From the NCBI GenBank assembly GCA_020636045.1, contig JACJYP010000009.1:62001-126000 (forward strand): 64,000 nucleotides of DNA, written 5' to 3'. A model generated the notes under the pieces. It worked only from the letters and a program-made list of their open reading frames with translations. It made no database searches and was not told the origin of the DNA. This stretch comes from Lewinellaceae bacterium (GTDB taxonomy: Bacteria; Bacteroidota; Bacteroidia; Chitinophagales; Saprospiraceae). Below, one piece after another: positions 33,043 through 41,833 of this stretch (its first letter is position 1; each line of letters begins with the position of its first letter). A program made the position numbers and the translations under genes.

Positions 33043-34230
33043 ATGCATTACCACGTATTGGGAAAAATACCGCCAAAACGTCATACACAATTCCGCAAAG
33101 CAGACGGATCACTATACCACGAAGAACTGTTCAGCACCGAAGGATTTAGCAACAACTATTCACTGCTGTATCATTGCAACCCGCCCACCCAGATCATGCA
33201 GGTCGCGGAGCCGTACAGCATTGCCCCGAAAGTCATTCACGACAAACAACTGAAGCACCGGTGCCTGAAAGGTTTTCAGGTAAGCCCTGAAGATGACTAC
33301 CTGAAGTCGCGAAAAGCGGTGTTGGTGAACAACGATTGCCAGGTCATACTCTCTGCGCCGCGCAAAAGCATGACGGATTATTATTTCAAAAATGCAGACG
33401 CCGATGAAGTGCTATTCATACATGAAGGCAGCGGCACCCTGCAAACGATGTACGGCTCCCTGGATTTTTCGTACGGCGACTACCTGGTCATCCCGAGGGG
33501 CACCATTTATCAGTTGCATTTCGACGACGAAAAAAACCGGCTGCTGATCGTGGAAAGTAACGGGCCCATCACCACCCCGAAACGTTACCGTAATGATTAC
33601 GGTCAGCTCATGGAGCATTCGCCATTCTGCGAACGCGACATCCGCAAACCGGTCGATCTGGAAACCCATGACGAACACGGGGACTTTCTGTTTTACATCA
33701 AAAAGCAGGATAATATTTACCCCTATCACTACCTCAACCACCCCTTCGACCTGATCGGCTGGGACGGGTACGTATATCCCTACGCTTTCAATATTCAGAA
33801 CTTCGAGCCGATCACGGGGCGTCTGCACATGCCGCCACCCATCCACCAGACCTTCGACGGACAGAATTTTGTGATCTGCTCTTTCGTGCCGCGGCTGTAC
33901 GATTACCACCCGCAGGCGATCCCCGCCCCCTACAACCACTCCAATATCGACTCCGACGAAGTGCTGTACTACGTAGACGGCGATTTTATGAGCCGGAAAC
34001 ACGTGGAACGCGGCATGATCACGCTGCACCCCGGGGGCATACCCCACGGTCCGCACCCCGGAACGGTGGAGAAAAGCATCGGCGCAAAGGAAACGCGTGA
34101 ACTGGCGGTCATGGTCGATACTTTCCGTCCGCTGCTCATGACCGAACATGCTGTGGACATCGAAGATCCCGCCTATTTCCGCTCCTGGATACCGGAGAGC
34201 GCTGTTACCAACGGCGTCAGCGGGTCGTAA
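33043..34230 (+). CDS. hmgA: homogentisate 1,2-dioxygenase
   Basis: A 395-residue non-haem iron dioxygenase that opens the aromatic ring of homogentisate in tyrosine and phenylalanine catabolism. Visible family features are RKADGSLYHEELFSTEGF at the N terminus, FKNADADEVLFIHEGSG, YGDYLVIPRGTIY, the FVPRLYDYHPQAIPAPYNHSN core and the C-terminal LHPGGIPHGPHPG with the iron-binding His/Glu cluster. The length is that of the short bacterial form. It is flanked by its own promoter box and terminator, so it is probably transcribed alone. The products lead on to fumarate and acetoacetate. Confidence 0.95.
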   Translation: MHYHVLGKIPPKRHTQFRKADGSLYHEELFSTEGFSNNYSLLYHCNPPTQIMQVAEPYSIAPKVIHDKQLKHRCLKGFQVSPEDDYLKSRKAVLVNNDCQVILSAPRKSMTDYYFKNADADEVLFIHEGSGTLQTMYGSLDFSYGDYLVIPRGTIYQLHFDDEKNRLLIVESNGPITTPKRYRNDYGQLMEHSPFCERDIRKPVDLETHDEHGDFLFYIKKQDNIYPYHYLNHPFDLIGWDGYVYPYAFNIQNFEPITGRLHMPPPIHQTFDGQNFVICSFVPRLYDYHPQAIPAPYNHSNIDSDEVLYYVDGDFMSRKHVERGMITLHPGGIPHGPHPGTVEKSIGAKETRELAVMVDTFRPLLMTEHAVDIEDPAYFRSWIPESAVTNGVSGS

Positions 34231-34256
34231 CAAGCATAGTATTGCGCAAAAAAGAA

Positions 34257-34313
34257 GTGGTCAGACGAGGCCGGCATCGAAAAAACGACCGGTCATGTCT
34301 GACCACTTTTATT
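34257..34313 (+). terminator. intrinsic terminator of hmgA
   Basis: A perfect 10-bp stem GTGGTCAGAC (34257-34266) with GTCTGACCAC (34297-34306), further GC-rich pairing inside, and a TTTTATTT tract immediately after. Confidence 0.85.
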
Positions 34314-34337
34314 TAGAATTGTCCGGGCTTGCCCCGT

Positions 34338-34526
34338 CTACTTCAGCAGGGTGCCGAAAAAACGCACCGGTAGCATGGCCACCAGTATGGCAAATGTGAT
34401 CACGGCAGCGGGAATACTGACCAACAGCAGCAAGCCGTTCATCACAAAACTGCCGTTGTCCCCGCTTTGGCGGACAAGTTCCACCGGGCCAGGGGCCAGG
34501 ATGGGATTTTTAATTATTTTTTGCAT
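34338..34526 (-). CDS. small single-helix membrane protein
   Basis: A 62-residue protein: a polar, Asn/Gly/Pro-rich N terminus (MQKIIKNPILAPGPVELV) and a hydrophobic segment near residues 29-55 (FVMNGLLLLVSIPAAVITFAILVAML), ending basic. No family is recognised. It lies alone between the hmgA terminator and the DUF1501 gene, and its coding status rests only on length and a sensible membrane segment. Confidence 0.45.
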   Translation of the reverse strand: MQKIIKNPILAPGPVELVRQSGDNGSFVMNGLLLLVSIPAAVITFAILVAMLPVRFFGTLLK

Positions 34527-34624
34527 GAAAAATTCGTGTTTTGAAGATTAGAAAAGTGGATTAGTCTCGATTAATACGCAAGAACGCAAAATTTGTTTCA
34601 TACGGATACTGAAAAGTTCCGGCA

Positions 34625-36247
34625 TCAAAAGCGGATCTCCCTCTGGAACAATTGCCCGCCCGATTGCAGGCGATATTGATAGGTGCCGGGGCTGAGGTGC
34701 CAGTCGGCAGGCCTGAAATCGTACACATAACTTCCTTTTTCCTGGTATTTGTCTACCAGCGTCCGCAACACATGACCGGCCGTATCGAGTATTTGCAGGC
34801 GCAGCGGCCCGCTTTGCATCATAGCGTACTTGATCTCCAGTGTGCCCGATACGCCGGATTTGGGGTTATGGCCGAGCAGGGCGCACTTGTTGTTGTCGCC
34901 CAGATCCGGCGTTGCGGGCGGTACGAGGCCGTTGATAATGGGAAACTGTTTTTGCCCCATCACATAATTGACCAGATCAGGGGTGTTTCCGAGCCAGTCC
35001 TGCAGGATGGTGGCGTAAACAGAGCGAAAGTCGACGCTGAAAGGCGGGTCGCCGAGCGGGTCCGGGTTGCTGAGGTCCTGGTACTGACCGGTAAAACCGT
35101 TGCCCAGGCCGCCGCCGAACAGGAGCATGTGCGTACCCCAGCCGTGGTCGGTGCCATGCGAGCCGTTCTCAAAAATAGAACGCCCGAATTCGGAAAAAGT
35201 CGCAGTCAGCACTTGCTGCTCCCATCCGCTGTTTCCGAATGAAAGGTCGTCGTAAAATGCCTTGACGGCAGTAGCCAGTTGCTCCAAAAGTTCCAGATGC
35301 AGATCGAACTGAGTGGCGTGGGTATCGAAACCGCCGATCTCCACCATAAAGATGCGCGTGCCAAGCCGCCCTTTGATAAGCCGGGCGACAATGGCCAGTT
35401 GTTCCGCCAGGTCGTTGCCGGGCGGGTAGGCAATATCGTTTTTCCCTTTGAAATAGGCGTCATGGATCGTTTCCGAGTAGCGGAAAGCCGCATTTGCAGT
35501 TTGCCGCACAAAGGCCAGTTCGAGTTCGCGGGGTGTATTTCCCAACGAGTTGGTGCTGTACAACTGTCCGGTCTGCGCGATCTGATAAAATTCCTGCGGA
35601 CTGCTCACCGCCAGCGACATGTTGGCGGTATCCGATTTAAACACGAGGTTGGTCTGAATGCCGATCTGGAGCGCCGGAGGGACATTGGGGGGGGCCTCTA
35701 TAAATGCCGGGTATTCGGTGTCGAGAAAGCGGCCGAGCCAGCCGGAATTGACCACCACATCCGAATCGCTGGCCGAGGCGATGATATCATAGGAGCGAAA
35801 ATGGCTGTAATTAGGCTCCGGATACCCCACGTTGAAGATCACTTTCATCATGCCCTCGTTCCACATCGACTGCAGGGGGCTGGTGGCCAGCGGCATGCCG
35901 TACTCCGTACTCAGGGCCCAGAGATTGTTGTCGGGAATGCCGAGCGTAGGCCGCAGGTTGTAGTAACTCGCATTGCCGCGCTGGATCACCGTATTCAGCC
36001 CGTCGTTGCCGCCGTCGAGGCGTATCAGCACGAGGATGCGCTCCTGGTCGCCATTGGTGAGGGCAGCCATGAGCGGCGAGGGGCGGAATGCGCGCATGGG
36101 CAGTTTCCCGAGAAAAAAACTGCCCGCGCCTACCAGGCCCGTGGTCGACAAAAAGTCGCGGCGCGACCAGAGGCGGTGTTCGCGTCGGTGTTCCTCGTCG
36201 TGTTCGAGTGTCGCGCCTACCCGCGTATGTTGATGTTTTTCACACAT
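34625..36247 (-). CDS. DUF1501 protein with Tat signal and T9SS/FlgD-like C-terminal domain
   Basis: A 540-residue protein. The N terminus carries a twin-arginine signal (SRRDFLSTTGLVGAG, residues 28-42), expected for a folded protein exported by Tat. The DUF1501 domain (about 65-440) belongs to the alkaline-phosphatase/sulfatase-like superfamily, with RLDGGNDGLNT, GGFDTH, FSEFGR and TDHGWGTHMLLFGGG. The last 85 residues (GTLEIKYAMMQSGPLRLQ to YRLQSGGQLFQREIRF) look like a beta-sandwich T9SS/FlgD-type tail. It follows the DUF1800 gene by 49 bases; the two families are known to occur together. The substrate is unknown. Combined Tat and T9SS signals are unusual. Confidence 0.82.
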   Translation of the reverse strand: MCEKHQHTRVGATLEHDEEHRREHRLWSRRDFLSTTGLVGAGSFFLGKLPMRAFRPSPLMAALTNGDQERILVLIRLDGGNDGLNTVIQRGNASYYNLRPTLGIPDNNLWALSTEYGMPLATSPLQSMWNEGMMKVIFNVGYPEPNYSHFRSYDIIASASDSDVVVNSGWLGRFLDTEYPAFIEAPPNVPPALQIGIQTNLVFKSDTANMSLAVSSPQEFYQIAQTGQLYSTNSLGNTPRELELAFVRQTANAAFRYSETIHDAYFKGKNDIAYPPGNDLAEQLAIVARLIKGRLGTRIFMVEIGGFDTHATQFDLHLELLEQLATAVKAFYDDLSFGNSGWEQQVLTATFSEFGRSIFENGSHGTDHGWGTHMLLFGGGLGNGFTGQYQDLSNPDPLGDPPFSVDFRSVYATILQDWLGNTPDLVNYVMGQKQFPIINGLVPPATPDLGDNNKCALLGHNPKSGVSGTLEIKYAMMQSGPLRLQILDTAGHVLRTLVDKYQEKGSYVYDFRPADWHLSPGTYQYRLQSGGQLFQREIRF

Positions 36248-36296
36248 GTCTTCAACAGAGGATCCGGCCGGAGGCCGGCATTGTTTTTTGATTTGT

Positions 36297-37799
36297 TCAG
36301 GTCAACTGGTATTCGGGCAGCCTGACCAGGTACTGGAGCAGGTGAATGATCTGGTCCGTTGCCTCGTCCCAATAAAGGTTCCAGGAGCCGTCGAGGAAAT
36401 AATTCTCGGGGATACCTGCCTTGAAATTGAGTACGGCTGCCTGCAGGTGCACCGGTTCGAGGTCCTGGCGCAGGAAAAACTCCACCAGCGCCTGGGTGAC
36501 AACTACGGGGTTGTTGCTTTCATTGGTCAGGATCAGGGCCAGCAAACGCAGGTTGTCGCGCATCGCATCGCTGTTCAATAAAAGACCGGCGGCTTTGCCG
36601 GAATATTCCCAGCGGATGGTCAGCGTGGTTTCATTGATCCAGGCGCGGTGTTCTTTCCAGCCCGACACGTTTGGCGGGTTGAACAGTTCCTGCCCCAGAA
36701 TGTAAGCCCAGAAAAAGACGTCGTCGAGCCAGTCGTTGCTTACCGTGCCGGGGTGTACCCCGCCAGCCATTTTCAGCAACGGCAGTGTAGTTTCCAGCGG
36801 GTCCTTCAGTTTGGCATTGATCAGTTGTTCTTCGAAAAAATGTTCGCTTTTGAACAGTTCTTTTAGCATCGGAAGCAATTCCCAATCGCCATTTTTGAAC
36901 GTCGTCGCCATTCCGTCGACAACCTGCTGGTCGGCATTTTGATAGATGAAGTACTTGTAAATTTTGCCGGCGATGTAGTGGGATACCTGCTCCGGGCGTT
37001 CTGTAAAGATCAGGTCGTGCGCCTGATCGAAATCGTAATTGGCCGTTTTGCCAAATATCGTCTTCAGACCGGTATCGTACTTGGCTGCATTGAACGTCGG
37101 CGGCAGACAATCATCGTCATCGGCCTGCCAGCCGGTCAGGGCTTTCGCCATTTCCACGATATCGGCCTGGGTATAGCCGTTGCTCTCGCCCATGGTGAAC
37201 AGTTCCATCAGTTCGCGGGCGTAGTTTTCGTTGGGTTTTCCCTTTTCGTTGAGGTTGCCGTTGAGATACATCAGCATGGCTGCGCTTTTACCCATCTCCC
37301 GGGCGAAGTCGCGGAAATTGCCGAAGGCTTTTTCATGCAGCAGCGAATAGTAGTCCCACATCCAGGAATTACAGGTGTAGATCATCAGTTCCGCCACGAA
37401 GTGGTCGTGCCAGAAAAAGGCCATTTTCGCGCGAATGCCTTCATTGAGCATGTCGGCGAGCCAGCGCCGGCGCAGTTCGCGTACGTGCTCCTGCACCAGT
37501 GAAAAATCACCGTTGTACTGGTCAAAACTCCAGTTGGCCCAGACGGGCGGCGCGGGCGGCGCGAGTGCAGCGGCGTTGTCGAACAGCTGATCCACCAGTG
37601 CGGAAGGCGACATCTGGAGTCCTTGCTGTATCTGGTCGTAGGTAGCGCCGTAGCCCAGGCGCCGGTAGAGATGCGCGACCCGGCGTTCGTTCCAGGGCTT
37701 TGCGGCCGAGGGTACGTATGGGTCCAGCGGTCCTGCCACGGCATTTTCCGGCTGGCTTTGATGAGTGTTTGCGGCGAATTGGTCTGCAATAGCAGGCAT
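36297..37799 (-). CDS. DUF1800 family protein
   Basis: A 500-residue helical protein of DUF1800, the usual partner of DUF1501 in Bacteroidota, Planctomycetota and Proteobacteria. Characteristic motifs are AHLYRRLGYGAT, MAFFWHDHFV, NGNLNEKGKPNENYARELMELFTMG, and later YIAGKIYKYFI and FNPPNVSGWKEHRAWIN. The biochemical role is not established. The long open extension to 37922 lacks family similarity, so the ATG at 37799 (MPAIADQFAANTHQ) is used. No obvious signal peptide is visible. The DUF1501 gene is downstream in the same direction. Confidence 0.82.
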   Translation of the reverse strand: MPAIADQFAANTHQSQPENAVAGPLDPYVPSAAKPWNERRVAHLYRRLGYGATYDQIQQGLQMSPSALVDQLFDNAAALAPPAPPVWANWSFDQYNGDFSLVQEHVRELRRRWLADMLNEGIRAKMAFFWHDHFVAELMIYTCNSWMWDYYSLLHEKAFGNFRDFAREMGKSAAMLMYLNGNLNEKGKPNENYARELMELFTMGESNGYTQADIVEMAKALTGWQADDDDCLPPTFNAAKYDTGLKTIFGKTANYDFDQAHDLIFTERPEQVSHYIAGKIYKYFIYQNADQQVVDGMATTFKNGDWELLPMLKELFKSEHFFEEQLINAKLKDPLETTLPLLKMAGGVHPGTVSNDWLDDVFFWAYILGQELFNPPNVSGWKEHRAWINETTLTIRWEYSGKAAGLLLNSDAMRDNLRLLALILTNESNNPVVVTQALVEFFLRQDLEPVHLQAAVLNFKAGIPENYFLDGSWNLYWDEATDQIIHLLQYLVRLPEYQLT

Positions 37800-38115
37800 G
37801 TCTATGGCGATTTCTCGGTTTGTTTGATCGAAATGCAGTCTGTAAAGCCGGTTATTGATCCCGAAAAAAGGGGTGGGACCACGGCTTGACAGCGCCCGGA
37901 GCGGTTCACGGATACGGGGCAACCGGGCTCAATGCAGACTTATAGTACGTTTTCGGAAGACAAGTTTAGATACTTTTCATCATCCCGAAGATTAAATAAC
38001 GTTATGTCGCCAATATTTTCCAAAGGACCGATTTTATTATATGCATCCCGAATCAAGTTTACAGGAGTGGCTACCTTTCACTCCGTTTTCAGGGAATTCA
38101 CAAAACCTACTGACC
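37800..38115. other. divergent intergenic region DUF1800 / SprB-repeat cargo
   Basis: About 315 bases with no supported gene and no consensus promoter. An imperfect box GATACTTTTC lies near 37968. The AT-rich word AATAACGTTATG is near 37996. Both flanking genes are divergent, so two promoters are expected here. Confidence 0.5.
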
Positions 38116-41100
38116 ATGTGCCTTCGGATACGCTATTGTTTTTCTTTTTTACCCCTGATCCTCGCTTTCTGCGCTGCCGGAAATGTGTTCTCCCAGACGA
38201 CGCTTTTCTCCGAAAACTTCAACGGCTGCGCACTCCCGCAGGGCTGGCAGGTCAATATTACCGGCAATCAAAATGCGGTGTGGTACGTAGGGCTTTCCCA
38301 AAACAGCGCTTCGCAGGGACAAAGTATCGACGGCTCCTGCTTCCTCTTTATCGACGATCAGGCCACCGGCAACAATACCCCCGGCTATGTGATTGACTTT
38401 GTCTCTCCCGCTTTCGATGCTTCGCAGTTCTCTACGGTGTTGCTCACCATGGACGTGCATTATCGCGACTGGGAAAACGGCGACGAGTTCATGCAAATAC
38501 TGGTGACCGACGGCACGACGGAGATCCCGCTTTCCCGTTTTGACCGCTACCGCAAAAATCTGGCAATTCTGTCCGACCACTTTGCTTTTCGCAGCGATCT
38601 TGCGCTGGTCACCCAGTCACCCACGGCGCGGCTGATCATCCGCTACAACGACGGAAACGGCGACTGGAACTGGTGGGCAGGCGTGGATAACATCAAGGTA
38701 ACGGGATCGGGCAACGGCACCAACATTGTAAAAGAAACCTTCAACGCCTGCGCAATACCCGCCGGCTGGAGTGCCGATATCGTTGCGGGCAGCCAAAACT
38801 GGCGGTTCGGGCAAATACAAACCGGCTCGAATGCCCTGCAGGGCGGCAGTTCGATGGACGGCAGTTGCTTTGCGTATTTCGACGACGACGCGATCGGCAA
38901 CGTCTCGCCCTCGAAGGTGCGGCTTTCGACGCCCTGGTTCGACGGGGCGCAGTTCGGCAAGTTTGAATTGAATTACGATGTCATCCTGCGCCATTACAAA
39001 GAGACGATGTCTTTAATTGTGGAACACGGCAGCGGAGAGGAATACATCGTGGAAACCTCCACCGGCGATATCGGAGGCCCTTATTTCCCCGATTATGTGC
39101 ACGAAACGGTCGATATATCCTCCTACCGCAACCAGCAGATGCGCGTGGTATTCGAATACGACGACGGCAATGACTGGGGCTGGTGGTCCGGCATCGACAA
39201 CGTAAAGATCACCGGATCGGGCCAGGCGCTCGATCTGTGCGCCAACGCTGCGGCCCTCAGCACCGGCGCCGCCTGCCTGCCCGGCGACAACCTGTCGGCA
39301 ATTTTTGAAGGCCCGCCTGCAGGTTGCGCGGATAGCAGCGTTGCGGGGGTTTGGTATAAATGGCAGGCCGATTTCACGGGCGTTGCCAAACTCGGCACCC
39401 ATGCAACGTTCAACGATGTAGTGGACGTATTTACCGGCGGCTGCGCCAGTCCGCAGCCGGTTGTATGCAACAACCGCGACGAGCATGGATTTACCGGTGA
39501 AACGACCTACTTCCAGGCGCAAAGCGGCACCCAGTATCTTTTCCGCGTCAGCGGCAATGAAGGAGGCTTCGGCGTGCCCCGCGGAGAGCTGTGTATCGAG
39601 ATCGCGCAGGCGCCATCCCCCACCCCGCCGGTCAATGACGACTGTGCGAATGCCATTGCCCTGACCGCCAATGGTTCCTGCATGGTGGGCTCCAACATCA
39701 ACGCTTCGATGTCGGCGACGCTGCCCTCGCTCAATGAAAGGGCACGGGCTGATGTTTGGTACACTTTCACGGCCGGGACGCTCGGAGCCGGAGAAAAACT
39801 GCTGATCCAGAGCAACGCTTCGTTTTCCGATATCATTACGCTCTACCAGGGTGGTTGCGGCGCGCTGGCGGAAGTAGCGTCAAATCAATTCGGCGGCGCG
39901 CTCGAATTGCCTCCGTTGAACAACGGGCAGCCCTACTGGGTCCAGATCGCCGGTAATTTCGCAACCGTTGAGGGTAGCCTTTGCCCGCAACTGGTCAAAA
40001 AACCGACTCTGGCGCCTTCCAACGATCTCTGCGCCACCGCATTGACGGCAAGCATCGGTGGTTCCTGCACGGCCGCCAACAACCAGGATGCTGCTTTTTC
40101 AGGTTACAAACCGACCTGTGTAGCCGGACTCGACAATGACATCTGGTTCAAATTCACGGCCCCGCCATCCGGTTCGGTCCATCTGAATTCAGGCGCCGAA
40201 TTCGAACACGTGATGGCCATTTGGGAAGGAGATTGCAGCGATCTCTCGGAGGTGTACTGTGCAAAAAACCCTTTGCGTTGCAATGGCTACGTAACGGTTA
40301 TCGGCCTGAATGCCGGGCAAACATATTATGTCCAGATCGCTTCCTGGGAAGGCGCCGCGGGCACGCACATCGGTGATGTGTGCCTGAAAATACTCGACGG
40401 CCAGACGCCGCCTGATTTTCAGCCGATGTCGATGGAGGTTACAGCCGATTGCACCGGCGACAACAACGCCGAACTCGATGTTTCTGTCAGCGGCGGATTT
40501 CCACCTTATTCTTTTGAGGGAAACACGGACGGCCAGATCCTGAACAGCGGTGAAACGTACGTGGTGATCGCTTCCGACGCGCTCGGTTGCATGCTCACCA
40601 TTGCCGATACCGTGGGCGATTGCGGCACGGCAGGATGCATTCTCACGGCTGCTGTCAATGCCGTTAACCCCAAGTGCTTCGGCAGCGCGGACGGCACGCT
40701 CTCTGCCAATGTTTCGGATGGCACCGCCCCCTTTTCCTACATGTGGTCGAACAACGATACCATTGCGAATATCGGCGGGTTGCCGGCGGGCACCTATTCG
40801 CTGACCGTCACCGATGCGCAAGGTTGCGAAACGACCCTCAGCAAAACATTGACCAATCCGCCGTTACTGCAACTGGGGCCGTCCTTCGAGTCGCCTTCCT
40901 GTTGGGGCGATCTCAATGGCTTTGCCTCCGCCGGCGCCGTTGGCGGCACCCCGCCCCTGCAATACCTGTGGTCGAACGATGCCACCAGCGCCAGCATAAA
41001 TGGAATTGGCGCCGGGGATTACTCGGTTGTCGTCACCGACGCGCATGGCTGCACTGTTACGACAAATATCACCCTGACCGAGCCCGATACGCTGTTGATC

Positions 41101-41829
41101 GCCCAGGTGACGGCCACTGACCCGAAATGCCCGGCTGAAAGCAACGGAACGCTTGGTGCCACACCCGATGGAGGCACTTCACCGTACTTTTACCAGTGGT
41201 CCAGCGGCGGCACTACCGCCAGCATCGACGGGCTGCCGGCCGGCGATTATACGCTGACCGTTACCGATGAGAACGGCTGTACGGCAACCGTCGGCGAAAC
41301 ACTGACCGATCCCCCGGCCATCGGGATCGTTGCAGCGGGCATTCTCCAGCCCGAACAGGGCCAGAGCAACGGCGCGATCGGCGTGGACATCAGCGGGGGA
41401 ACAGGGTCGCTTACTCTTACCTGGTACAGAAACAATACGCTGCTTATTTCCGGCGTGGAAGACCTCGACAATATCCCTGCCGGCAATTATATGCTGATCG
41501 CAGTCGATGAAAACGGCTGTGAGGCCACATTTACCTACAATCTTACGGAAACGGTAGGCACATATACTCCCGGACAGTCGTTTTTTGCCGAAGTGTATCC
41601 CAATCCCACACAGAGCGACGCGGTGCTGGCGGTAGCGTTTGAAAGCCCGCAGTCGCTGCAACTGATCCTCCGGGATGCGACCGGCAGGATGCTGCAAAAC
41701 CGGACCGTCGACCAGATAACGGAGCAAAAGATCCCGCTCCGGCTCGCCGATCTGCCGGGCGGCGTTTACCAACTTCAGGTACTGGCAGGCCGGCGCGTGG
41801 CGACAAAAAGCATTGTTGTGATCAGGTAA
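38116..41829 (+). CDS. giant secreted protein with SprB repeats and T9SS type A sorting domain
   Basis: A 1237-residue extracellular protein with signal peptide MCLRIRYCFSFLPLILAFC.... Two jelly-roll-like modules (ENFNGCALPQGW and ETFNACAIPAGW, each ending in WWAGVDNIKVTGSG or WWSGIDNVKITGSG, about 27-370) are followed by three PPC/Cys-containing domains (CANAAALSTGAACLPG, DDCANAIALTANGSC, NDLCATALTASIGGSC; about 375-790). Then come five SprB-type repeats (for example PKCFGSADGTLSANVSDGTAPFSYMW), and finally a T9SS type A domain (VYPNPTQSDAVLAVAF to KSIVVIR). SprB-type repeats occur in gliding adhesins; that function is not claimed here. The start at 38116 is chosen for the signal peptide. 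It ends 4 bases from the convergent amidohydrolase gene. Confidence 0.88.
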   Translation: MCLRIRYCFSFLPLILAFCAAGNVFSQTTLFSENFNGCALPQGWQVNITGNQNAVWYVGLSQNSASQGQSIDGSCFLFIDDQATGNNTPGYVIDFVSPAFDASQFSTVLLTMDVHYRDWENGDEFMQILVTDGTTEIPLSRFDRYRKNLAILSDHFAFRSDLALVTQSPTARLIIRYNDGNGDWNWWAGVDNIKVTGSGNGTNIVKETFNACAIPAGWSADIVAGSQNWRFGQIQTGSNALQGGSSMDGSCFAYFDDDAIGNVSPSKVRLSTPWFDGAQFGKFELNYDVILRHYKETMSLIVEHGSGEEYIVETSTGDIGGPYFPDYVHETVDISSYRNQQMRVVFEYDDGNDWGWWSGIDNVKITGSGQALDLCANAAALSTGAACLPGDNLSAIFEGPPAGCADSSVAGVWYKWQADFTGVAKLGTHATFNDVVDVFTGGCASPQPVVCNNRDEHGFTGETTYFQAQSGTQYLFRVSGNEGGFGVPRGELCIEIAQAPSPTPPVNDDCANAIALTANGSCMVGSNINASMSATLPSLNERARADVWYTFTAGTLGAGEKLLIQSNASFSDIITLYQGGCGALAEVASNQFGGALELPPLNNGQPYWVQIAGNFATVEGSLCPQLVKKPTLAPSNDLCATALTASIGGSCTAANNQDAAFSGYKPTCVAGLDNDIWFKFTAPPSGSVHLNSGAEFEHVMAIWEGDCSDLSEVYCAKNPLRCNGYVTVIGLNAGQTYYVQIASWEGAAGTHIGDVCLKILDGQTPPDFQPMSMEVTADCTGDNNAELDVSVSGGFPPYSFEGNTDGQILNSGETYVVIASDALGCMLTIADTVGDCGTAGCILTAAVNAVNPKCFGSADGTLSANVSDGTAPFSYMWSNNDTIANIGGLPAGTYSLTVTDAQGCETTLSKTLTNPPLLQLGPSFESPSCWGDLNGFASAGAVGGTPPLQYLWSNDATSASINGIGAGDYSVVVTDAHGCTVTTNITLTEPDTLLIAQVTATDPKCPAESNGTLGATPDGGTSPYFYQWSSGGTTASIDGLPAGDYTLTVTDENGCTATVGETLTDPPAIGIVAAGILQPEQGQSNGAIGVDISGGTGSLTLTWYRNNTLLISGVEDLDNIPAGNYMLIAVDENGCEATFTYNLTETVGTYTPGQSFFAEVYPNPTQSDAVLAVAFESPQSLQLILRDATGRMLQNRTVDQITEQKIPLRLADLPGGVYQLQVLAGRRVATKSIVVIR

Positions 41830-41833
41830 TTAT

